Below are positions 56,041 through 64,000 of a DNA stretch of 64,000 nt, piece after piece. The DNA lies in NCBI GenBank assembly GCA_012932865.1, contig SAXG01000042.1, positions 186,001-250,000 of the forward strand, read 5' to 3'. Origin of the DNA: Amylostereum areolatum. Lineage: Eukaryota; Basidiomycota; Agaricomycetes; Russulales; Stereaceae. The notes beneath the pieces are model-generated. The model was given only the letters and a program-made list of their open reading frames with translations, was not told where the DNA came from and did no database searches. The position numbers were made by a program, and so were the translations under genes. Position 1 is the first letter of the stretch. Every line of letters begins with the position of its first letter.

Positions 56041-57314
56041 GTATGGACGAACCTCGTTAGTGAATCGGACCACCTGCTTTCCCAACCGCCTCACGAGGTC
56101 CTCGACCGTTTGGGGAATCCGTATCTGGCAAACCCAACGGCTGCAACCCGATATCTATTTGCCCAAAAATGAGTACGAGGGCAGCCAATTGGAACGTACA
56201 CTGACATTTATGTGGATCTTGGTTGTCTTCATGCCTGCCAGCAGGCAGGGATTCTTTGCCGCGCGTAATTTGAGATCGCTCGTCTTCGTCGCATCCTGGA
56301 GCGGGATTCCGATCGCGCCGTCTTCAAGAAAGAAGAAAATGGGCATCTCCAGGGAGCACTTCTGTTTCCTCCGGGTGCCATCGTATGGGATCCATCGTTC
56401 TTGGGGAATGACCCGGAGTGCTACATCGGACGTCGGGATATATGCGGAATCCACGACACATGCCTTTGGCCTGGTATCGTCGAGGACGTATGCGGTGAAA
56501 AATACAAGCGACGTATTGTCCGGGGAACAAACAGGATATATGTACTTGCAGGGATCGTCGACCCCGAGGAGTTGGGCGAAATACGACATGGTACCGGTCC
56601 CGAACGTGCTTGATACGAAGCCTGTTTCAATATGAAGCAGTTGTCTCTATAAAAGCGAAGGACTCAGAAGCGCAAACGCACAGAATATAGCTCATGCTTA
56701 CTGTCGCATCTTCTGTAGGGCCCGGAACGCGGCAGGTACCGTCAGAAGAAGGCCAAGGCTGATGAAAGTCAAGCTGACACTGTGAGCGATCAACGCCGAC
56801 ATTTGCGTTGAGCTTGTTTCGATGAACTCTACTGACCTCTTCGGGCGTTCCCGCAGTCATTGTTCGAGGAAGAAGACTGCCGCCCGTTGACGCTGAATCC
56901 TGACTCGGAGACGTGGCTTCATCGTAAGACGGGTCGATAGCGCCTTTGAATATTGTGTCGTCTTGAGGATTTATCTCGTCGTGGCACACGGGAAGGAGGC
57001 CTAGAAACGGCGTACCATATTCGTAGGGAGTGTCAAGAATATCGTCTTCTACATATTCCTGAAAACCGCATGAGATATACCACCAAGGACAAAGAGTAAA
57101 GATGTAATTACGTCAATCGATGCCACCCTTAGACCAAAGTTGTTGCACTGTGGCCAATCATGGACGGATAGGTTCTCCCCCCGGAAGCCAGGACCATCCC
57201 AGTACGTCGACTAGAATCTGGTTGTAAGAGGGGAATATGAGCGTGAAGAAACCAAGGAGGAGACGCACTTGCATCGAAATCTGGAGGGGATGCAGTACTA
57301 GACTGAGAGATCAT
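56041..57314 (-). CDS. Hypothetical multi-exon protein, minus strand
   Basis: ATG at 57314 (MISQSSTASPPDFDA), then exons reading YWDGPGFRGENLSVHDWPQC (about 57135-57200), EYVEDDILDTPYEYGTPFLG (about 57000-57060), VRIPQ-type exons from 56589 (FFTAYVLDDTRPKACVVDS, then EMPIFFFLEDGAIGIPLQDA, GMKTTKIHIN) and, after an intron with a GTCAGT donor (about 56110-56165), WVCQIRIPQTVEDLVRRLGK. The part from PIFFFLEDGAIGI to the C-terminus resembles a widespread agaricomycete family of unknown function. The exact 3' end near 56040 is uncertain and may overlap the convergent gene. Confidence 0.4.
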
Positions 57315-57457
57315 ACCTACCAGTGTTCAATTTATACTGGCGAACGGACATCTCCATCATGTATAGTGAGTCGAGTCTATCCACCTGTACAAATATCACT
57401 TTTTGCCAAAGCAGCGCGGCAGGCGAGGACTGCGAGGTATCAGGCGACTCTGTAAAT

Positions 57458-57699
57458 AGTCCACGCCCGGTCGTGAGGAGGCACCGCGGATTTTTTCGGA
57501 GTTGACATGGTTTGAAACGGGTCCTGGGAGGAGGTAGACTCGTAACTAGTTTGATCTAACAAGCCATTGAAGTTACTAGGGAGGAGGAAGGATTTCCCAA
57601 CGCTCGGTTCATGATGTATTCATCTTTAGGACCCGTTTCAAACGCATTTCGACTGCGAAGAAATCCGCGGTGCCTCCTCACGGCCGGGCGTAAAGGACT
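57458..57699. repeat. Inverted repeat, arms about 70 bp
   Basis: Arms 57458-57525 and 57628-57699 are near-perfect reverse complements (cores GAGGAGGCACCGCGGATT and GTTTGAAACGGGTCCT), separated by about 100 bp. No coding content; MITE-like. Confidence 0.75.
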
Positions 57700-57777
57700 A
57701 GCAGCTATGTATAGGTCTGAAATGAAAGATTTTAGCATATGTATTTTTTTTTGCGCGTTGGGCATCTTGGTCCGCAG

Positions 57778-58537
57778 TTATTGCCGTTTTCGGTCAAGTT
57801 GGCGGAACCGCGCGTCGCGCGGATTTCGAGCCTTCCACCCGCGCGGACCTTCCGCGAGCTGTAGACACCTCATTTTCTATCCGTTTTCCTTAAATCTTAG
57901 TGTGTTCGAGTCGTAAGCATGACCCAGAGGGCACCCCAGCGAGATCGAGTTGAAAATCGAAGGAAATGCGCTTAGCGGCACCAGTAGGCCAGAATCCGGC
58001 ATCTGCGCTCTTCTGCAGAGCATAACTTGGCGAGATCTTCACTAATATACCTAAATGTTAGCCATAGACCATTTTATGTGTCTCTTCCAGGGCGCCCCTT
58101 GTTCAAATAGACACAATGTACGCAGTAGCACTCTCTCAGAGCATGGTCATGCTAGGCAGGGACCGGCCAACACTGTCCCCAGGTGAATTTTCTGCAGCTG
58201 AGATCCAAACAAGCACCGGGTGCCCTATCAACGTGTCGTAAATTATTGCTGGTTCAATATTTGGGTAGTTTGGGGAAGGTTCCGCCAAGTTATGCTCTGC
58301 AGAAGAGTGCAGATGCCGGATTCTGGCCTACTGGTGCCGCTAAGCGCATTTCCTTCGATTTTCAACTCGATCTCGCTGGGGCGCCCTCTGGGTCATGCTT
58401 ACGACTCGAACACACTAAGATTTAAGGAAAACGGATAGAAAATGAGGTGTCTACAGCTCGCGGAAGGTCCGCGCGGGTGGAAGGCTCGAAATCCGCGCGA
58501 CGCGTGGTTCCGCCAACTTGACCGAAAACGGCAATAA
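57778..58537. mobile_element. 760-bp foldback/MITE-type element with 255-bp inverted repeats
   Basis: Arms 57778-58032 and 58283-58537 are inverted copies with only about three mismatches. Ends are TTATTGCCGTTTTCGG ... CCGAAAACGGCAATAA. The central 250 bp has no ORF. Flanking bases allow a TA target duplication (TA-TTGCC ... GGCAA-TA), as for Tc1/mariner-type elements, but the symmetry of the ends prevents a firm call. Non-autonomous. Confidence 0.85.
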
Positions 58538-58539
58538 TA

Positions 58540-59503
58540 GTGCGTCAAGCGATCCACGGGGCTTTGAAGTCAGGCTTGTCGGCAGTAGAGCTGGAGACAT
58601 TGATGAGTGCTGGAACTCCGCAGAATGTGGCGCTTACGGTGTCCGTTGAGGAGTTGGACGATGCCCTCTTCGCTCGTCATGTCTGCCCGTGCACCGCGTT
58701 GGGCGTTTTGGCGAAAGGCCGCGGCGGGACCAGGTCTCGGTCGGGATCTAGGAGACCGGGCGCGCGCGAACCGGTCTGGTCGGCAAGCCGTCGGCAGTTG
58801 GGATCGGTGACGCGGCAGACGGCAGACTGCAGACAATGGACGGAGGCAAACGAGCGGGCGGCGGGAAACGACGGGAGGGGTCCGCGCACGGTCTCAGCGT
58901 ACGAGAGCGGCCGAAGACGCGCCCCGGATGACGTCGACGCGGAGGTCACGCGGTCGTGGGAATCCGAGACCACAAACGGGGGGACATGTCATATAAGACC
59001 CTCTAACTCAACTCTAACTGGATCCACATCCTTATCACAAAGCCCAGGAAGGTTGATCGCTTGCATGAGCGAGAAACGACAAGTTTGGATGTGTGACGAA
59101 GGCATGTCGTCGAAAAGGAATCGTAGGACCTGGCCATGGGCAATCAACTTGCCCACACGCCCCCTTGCCACTTGGGCGAGCTGCTTTGATCTCGATGGCC
59201 ACTCTAGTCTCCGAGTCAAGTCCAATATTATTTTTGCAATGAGGCCGGTCGTATCGCCACCACTTCCCTCCTGTGGCACGCTATGGTCTTCTCTCTCCTT
59301 CCGTGAACAATAGGCTGTTGACGCTTATAGAGGACCCCCGCTCTTTCTCTAACCGAATTTTTTCCATCCCCAACAGACCGCCGAGGCGCATGCGCACACG
59401 ATCCGGAATCGACGTCTCCATCCACTCCTTTCGTTCCTTCCAGCCTACCAAGATCCACCCATTCTCAACATTAAACTTTATCTAAACCCTTACTCCCGAC
59501 GCG
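58540..59503. other. No gene supported; promoter side of the next gene
   Basis: A plus frame (58540-59313) and a minus frame (59279-58989, VGKLIAHGQVLRFLFDDMPS) overlap. Neither has a recognised domain. The last 60 bp are a pyrimidine-rich leader to the ATG at 59504. Confidence 0.3.
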
Positions 59504-59908
59504 ATGTCTAATGCAACATTGAAAATCTCCGCGATCGCCCTCGCCGTCGTCGTCATCCTCGCTCTGCTAGCTAGCACCACCTGGCTCGTCCAACGACGGC
59601 GCGCCCGCCTCCAGCGCCGGCGCTGTTCATTCCTTCCCATCCAGACGCCACCGCAACTCCCCATACAATTACCGCCCCAACCCTCCGACGCTAGACCGTT
59701 GCCCGAGGTAAACGAGTTCCCTGTCCGGCAGCAGAGCAGGCACCCCACCGACCCGCAAGCGCACGCGGCACACGGGCACAGAGGCCACCACCGTTATGAA
59801 CAATCCGTGCGAGGTGATATACTCGTTGAGCTGCCACGGCGCGCGAGGACGACTGGACATGGAGGGGTGATGAGATACGATCCCGAGACTGGGGGATGGA
59901 TGCAATAG
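59504..59908 (+). CDS. Small single-pass membrane protein
   Basis: 134 residues from the ATG at 59504. One transmembrane segment at residues 8-28 (ISAIALAVVVILALLAST) followed at once by a strong basic cluster (QRRRARLQRRR), then a Pro-rich linker (QLPIQLPPQPSD) and a His/Arg-rich tail. This predicts a membrane anchor with the basic side in the cytosol. No family assigned. Its plan resembles the ORF at 11944-12336 in Element 1. Confidence 0.6.
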   Translation: MSNATLKISAIALAVVVILALLASTTWLVQRRRARLQRRRCSFLPIQTPPQLPIQLPPQPSDARPLPEVNEFPVRQQSRHPTDPQAHAAHGHRGHHRYEQSVRGDILVELPRRARTTGHGGVMRYDPETGGWMQ

Positions 59909-60255
59909 TCTGTGATTATTGGCTCTCCAACTTTAAAAGACTGGCACCTCTCTGGGGTCACCTCTGTCTTGTAATTCTGCACAATGTAGCACCTTTCGAA
60001 AATGCGCATCGACTTCGTGCCTTTGACTCGAGATTCGGCCGGCGCCGGCGCGGGCTGGCGCGGGTTACTTACTCAGCACCGTCAGGGCCGCGACGCCGCT
60101 GCAGTTAGCAAAAAAAACTCAAAACCATTTCCCTCCTCACCACTGTTCCTCCAGCTGTGCCAAGCGCGCCACTCTGCTCAACATGTCAGTATGAAGCTAC
60201 ACACGCGCTACTAAGCTTACCATGCATACGCAGGGAAAAAGGAGACGAATACTGG

Positions 60256-62001
60256 ATGGCTGCGGCATCACAGCGCCTGGCCGCCATCGACGGCTGCTTC
60301 ACGAGTCGGAACAAAGTCGCGTATCCATCGCATATCACGGAGGCCCGCCAAGTCGTACAGGATGAACTTGCAGCGCTACAGAAAGCTACCCGCCTCGTAG
60401 GATCGCGTTGGAACGAACTCACCCCGATCTGTCGCCTGCCGCAAGAGGTGCTCGCGTACATCTTCCACCTGCATGTCATCGAAGCGCAGAACAGCGAAAA
60501 CCCAGAGCCATATTTATTCAAGCTTAGGGGCACAGACATCCACTGGGTCGTGCAGCTCACGCACGTCTGTCGCCTTTGGCGTCATCTCGCGCTGAGTTTG
60601 GCCAGCATTTGGACCGACGTCACCTTCACCGCAGGAGTAAGATGGGCACGGGAGATGCTGGAGCGTTCCAAAACAGCTCCCGTCAATATGAAACTCGAGG
60701 AGCTAACGCCATGCGACTGGTTGGACGGTCCCGACCCTCACCGGATGTACAAGAGGGCGTCCCTCATCCCCGCGCATCTGCACCACATCCGATCTCTGAA
60801 CGCGTGGGGCTGTCTTTGCGACGTTGAACGTGTTATCACATCTCTTGTCGCCTCGGCGCCCGTCATGGAGAAACTCGACATTATAGTCAACAAACACAGT
60901 AACGCATTTACCGGAGCAGATCGGTCGATCGTGCTCGGCCCTGATTTCCTCTCCGAAGACGCCCCCAGACTACGCTTCGTACGATTGCGGGGATGCGTCG
61001 TCCCGTGGACGTCCCCACTTTTAACGGACCTGGCATATCTCGAATTATCGCTCGACCACCGCTACCCAGCCGTATCGCTATCCCTTGGTTCCACCGCCGA
61101 CCTCATCCAAGTCTTACAGAGTATGCCCGGGCTTGATTCCCTCAAGCTCGAGAACTGCTTCCCGCGGGACCTCGCGAGCCATCGCACCAGCACTATCATC
61201 AATCTCCCCATCCTCACCAAACTTGGCGTAAGCGGAACTGTCGGGGAGTGTTCTGCGCTCCTCAGATTGCTCGACACGCCTTCAAGCACTTCCCTTCAGA
61301 TCGCCTGCAGGTCAATGGACGCTACCGGCAACGACTGCTGCATCGTCCTCCCCGCACTTTCCGCCCCGCTCCTCCGTGCCAGCCAAGCTGGATCCCAGCC
61401 CCAAAGTCTCGAGATCTCTCACGTAGGCTCTTGGTTGCGGGTGGCGTTGTCCGAAGAACCCAACTTCAACGGAAGCGCCCGCGTAGGAAACCCCGCATTC
61501 GTTGTCCAGTTCACATGGGCGCAGTCACCGCGCAAGCTACACCTGCCCACTATCAAGAAGGTGCTCGACTCACTGGCCGATTACATGAAGCCCTTGCGCA
61601 CCATCCGCGTCCGGGGAGAGGCATGGCGAGCAAAGCACTGGCTCGCTTTCTTCCCAAACGCCACGCAGGTGCTCCATGTGTGCGGTGTCGGCATGGCCGG
61701 ATGGACGCTCGAGCGAGCGATTGCACCGACGACCCGTTTGTTCCCCCAGCTTCAGACGATGAAGCTTTCCAAGGTCAACATCATGCGCGAACCTCCCGGC
61801 GGAGATTCATTCATCGACCAATTGAGCGATCAGTTGAATGCGCGCGCCGAGGCTGGGTTGGCCGTGGAGAAGCTGATCATCAGCCAGTGCACGGTCCTAC
61901 GTCATATGGTGACTCCCTTGAGGGATGTTGTTGACGTGGAGTACGACTACTCACAGGGAGAGTTGAGTGAGGAAGACGTCGATACGGATGGTGAGGAGTA
62001 A
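60256..62001 (+). CDS. F-box domain protein with LRR-like C-terminus
   Basis: Single long exon, 581 residues from the ATG at 60256; the open frame extends 33 codons further upstream without a better start, and a 5' intron near 60187-60232 is possible. N-terminal helix (AARQVVQDELAALQKA-like), then the F-box at about residues 55-110 (ICRLPQEVLAYIFHLH ... THVCRLWRHLALSLASIW), then Leu-rich repeats (LRFVRLRGCVVPWTSPLL; MPGLDSLKLENC; FPQLQTMKLSKV). Acidic end EEDVDTDGEE. Predicted SCF ubiquitin-ligase adaptor. Frame intact. Confidence 0.85.
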   Translation: MAAASQRLAAIDGCFTSRNKVAYPSHITEARQVVQDELAALQKATRLVGSRWNELTPICRLPQEVLAYIFHLHVIEAQNSENPEPYLFKLRGTDIHWVVQLTHVCRLWRHLALSLASIWTDVTFTAGVRWAREMLERSKTAPVNMKLEELTPCDWLDGPDPHRMYKRASLIPAHLHHIRSLNAWGCLCDVERVITSLVASAPVMEKLDIIVNKHSNAFTGADRSIVLGPDFLSEDAPRLRFVRLRGCVVPWTSPLLTDLAYLELSLDHRYPAVSLSLGSTADLIQVLQSMPGLDSLKLENCFPRDLASHRTSTIINLPILTKLGVSGTVGECSALLRLLDTPSSTSLQIACRSMDATGNDCCIVLPALSAPLLRASQAGSQPQSLEISHVGSWLRVALSEEPNFNGSARVGNPAFVVQFTWAQSPRKLHLPTIKKVLDSLADYMKPLRTIRVRGEAWRAKHWLAFFPNATQVLHVCGVGMAGWTLERAIAPTTRLFPQLQTMKLSKVNIMREPPGGDSFIDQLSDQLNARAEAGLAVEKLIISQCTVLRHMVTPLRDVVDVEYDYSQGELSEEDVDTDGEE

Positions 62002-62460
62002 CCGGTACCTGCTACCAGCTGCTACCACTATGCAGGGACAAGGGAGAAATACAGGGTGTTGCATACATAAAGGTGGCTCCAAATTTATGCCAGCTGCGGT
62101 AATACTTGTGTAGTACGCTGCCATTCGCATTGAACAGACGCAGCTAGTGAGGCCTTGAGGCCTGGGAGTCAGGATCGACGCCGTCCACCGGTGAAGGTGA
62201 GCCTGAGGAAGATAGTACAGTAACGTCGACGACTCGACGCACATTATGGAGCATCTCGAATGCGAGCTAAGTACCCGTACCCGAGGACATTGGCAGCGGC
62301 GAAAAAAATACAGATAATACACGACATAAACCATAAAACATAAAAACAGCGAGCAAGATGGAAAAGATATGGAGAAGAGCTCAAGCTCAAGCTCAAGAGC
62401 GAACCGGGCCACACACAGCACATAAGTACTCAAACCAGTCCAGGGAAACACGGAAAGCAA
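62002..62460. other. Convergent 3' region of the F-box and CBF1-like genes
   Basis: No coding signal. A poly-A-rich stretch (62300-62345) and repeats of CTCAAG (about 62378-62398). Probably both 3' UTRs. Confidence 0.4.
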
Positions 62461-63792
62461 TCACTCTACGCGCTGTCGCTTCCCCAGCCTCGCCTCCTCG
62501 TCCGGTTGTTGGTTGGCCCCGTCCTCCTTCTCCACCTTATCCGCGTCCTTCCCGTTTTCGAGCTGGCCCCCGCGCAACTGCAGGACCCGGAGAAGCTCGA
62601 GCTCGCCCTCGGCGCGCGTGCGCGCGGTGCGCTCCTCCTCCCACATGCGCCGCATCTCGTCGAGCTGGGATTGGAGGTCGCCCATCGCCTGGTCCATGAG
62701 CAGCTTCTCCAGCGTCCACTTCTCGATGTTGCGCGCCTCGTTCTCCTTCAGATGGTGGATGTATTGCACCGCCCGCGACAGGATCGCGCCCTTCGCCTTC
62801 TCGCCCGAGCCGTTGGGGACGATGCGCCCGAGCTCGTTGATGCCTTCGTTGATGTTGCCACGACGTCGGCGCTCGACTTCTTTCTACAGTCGCGGGTCAG
62901 AGATGGAGACAGGACGATTGGGAAATGCGACAACGTACGTGGTTGTCTTTGCGCTGGCGGGCCCATTCCTCGGTACCCATGTTGGCCGAGCGCGAACTTC
63001 GCGGACGCGCTTGAGGTCCGCCGGACATCTGTCGGTCGTTCTCCTCTCCGTCGTCTTTATCGTCTTCTTGCTCTTCCGGAGCTGCATGTTGAGCGGCGTC
63101 CACGATAGCGCTCGCGACGGCCGCGGATTGGCTGAGATCAGGCGGGCCGTGTGGATGCGAAGAGGGTCCGGGATCGGCGACGGGGATTCCGTGGATGGGT
63201 GGGCCGCCAAGGCCGGTGGGCATAAACGGCGGTTGACTTTGGAGGGCATGGCTGATGGTGGTCATAAACTGTTTTGAAGAGATGGTGGAGAGGGCTTCTG
63301 CTGCCTTTTCCTTGTTTGAACCGGCCTATGCAAGGAACAGAGTTAGCCTGGGAACGACCGCGATGGTGTGGATGGGAAAAGCGCCACATCACACCTCCCG
63401 AAGACACTGGGCGGGGACGAGGAGGTAAAACAGGGGAATGTCCGTCGAATAAACGTGCCCAGCTCATGACACGCTGGCCGTACGCGCCCACCTGACTCTC
63501 GCTGACGCGCTAACGTGCCCCAGCCGTGATCTTCACCCCCGCATCACGTGGAGTCGTATGCCGACGCATCTCCTCCAGTGTAAGCGCGGTCGCCCGCCCG
63601 CCCGTATGGTAAACCGTCGGGGAGAAGGAGTAGGCTCACGGTGATCAACTCCCGGAGGCCGGGGAAGCTATCGAGGAACTGGTCGCGGTCTTGGGGTGGA
63701 ACAGTGTTGAACTGCGTGATGGCGTCGACCAACGAGCCACTGGTGGGGGGCATGTGTATGGTGGATTCGTTGGGGGATTGTGTAGTGGCCAT
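62461..63792 (-). CDS. CBF1: Cbf1-type bHLH transcription factor
   Basis: Homologue of yeast Cbf1 (centromere-binding factor 1), which binds CACGTG E-boxes and acts at centromeres and in sulfur/methionine gene control in yeast. Exons: 63640-63792 (MATTQSPNESTIHM ... FPGLRELIT), 62939-63325 (AGSNKEKAAEALSTISSKQF ... ARQRKDNH), 62461-62883, about 320 residues; all phases fit. Basic region QRKDNH then KEVERRRRGNINEGI, helices HLH with GAILSRAVQYIHHLKE, and the Cbf1-specific NIEKWTLEKLLMDQ zipper. N-terminus Pro/Gly-rich with an acidic patch. The 314-nt first intron is longer than the others and contains CACGTG at 63545-63550, so it may hide an exon or a regulatory site. Confidence 0.88.
63545..63550. 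promoter_or_regulatory. E-box in the first intron of the CBF1-like gene
   Basis: CACGTG inside ATCACGTGGA, the core site recognised by Cbf1-type factors. Autoregulation is possible but unproven. Confidence 0.35.
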
Positions 63793-64000
63793 GGCGAGCT
63801 AGTTGTGAGAAGCTGGGACCGTGCTTATCGCGAGGAATGAGGTGGTCTTGAGGCTCTGCGCACAGAAGAGGCGGTGATTGCGACTGGAGGGCTCCGGGAG
63901 ATGCGAATCAGGCGCGTCGTCGATGGGGGCGGGATCCTGGGGGATGTCGTAGGCGTCGGGCTCGACGGCGGGGACGGTGAAGAGACGGGGTGCGAGGGAG
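63793..64000 (-). other. Upstream region of the CBF1-like gene; possible coding tail
   Basis: A minus-strand frame open from the window edge to about 63806 reads coding-like (FTVPAVEPDAYDIPQDPAP, acidic/Pro-rich). It could be the 3' end of a neighbouring gene, or chance in a 5' UTR; it stops only about 15 bp before the CBF1-like ATG. Confidence 0.25.

Overview
This is eukaryotic DNA from a filamentous basidiomycete, most likely an Agaricomycete. The coding regions are GC-rich, and introns are short (about 47-60 nt) with GTRNGY donors, CTAAC-like branch points and YAG acceptors. The families also fit: a KDZ transposase with a CxC2 zinc cluster, chromodomain Ty3/gypsy retrotransposons, F-box/LRR-like proteins, a DUF6698 protein, Pcl-type cyclin remnants and a Cbf1-type bHLH factor. 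A 7-base N gap (44587-44593) shows that it is a draft scaffold. No rRNA, CRISPR array or bacterial operon structure was seen.

Layout. 1-1.48 kb: 3' part of an F-box gene (minus). 1.74-1.98 kb: satellite with a GTTAAC core. 2.447-12.695 kb: a nearly full-length Ty3/gypsy chromovirus-type element (Element 1) with LTRs, a 5-bp target duplication, gag, pol and about 3 kb of extra ORFs between pol and the 3' LTR. 12.71-17.47 kb: a multi-exon KDZ transposase gene (minus) with an LTR-like insertion in one intron. 18.8-41.4 kb: a run of genes of mostly unknown families, including a PIF1-type helicase (33.4-35.55 kb). One of these genes is split in a coding exon by a second Ty3/gypsy element (Element 2, 23.363-30.461 kb, minus strand, 5-bp target duplication). 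39.6-40.1 kb: the same satellite family as at 1.74 kb, in inverted orientation. 41.4-50.8 kb: inverted repeats, G/A-rich minisatellites, tRNA-like SINE candidates, a DDE-transposase remnant and cyclin fragments. 50.8-52.6 kb: DUF6698 gene. 55-57.3 kb: two convergent hypothetical genes. 57.4-58.5 kb: an inverted repeat and a 760-bp foldback element. 59.5-64 kb: the most ordinary part, with a small membrane protein, an F-box gene and a CBF1-like gene.

How parts work together. The two retrotransposons are different families but share one 5'-end design. Each LTR has a TATA box with an A 34 nt downstream. The 10 nt starting at that A are complementary to a site exactly 2 nt downstream of the 5' LTR, which is the geometry of Tf1-type self-priming. 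Each then has a leader longer than 1 kb that lacks AUG in every frame (one CpG-type mutant AUG excepted) yet is open, or open after removal of a candidate intron, in frame with Gag. Each ends gag with a G-GNT-TTT heptamer directly abutting TGA, with pol in the -1 frame. Both copies carry disabling lesions.

Limits: exon structures were inferred by eye from splice consensus and reading frame. Several single-base frame breaks, mostly apparent +1 and some in homopolymers, could be assembly errors rather than real mutations. Family names come from recognised motifs, not from a database search.
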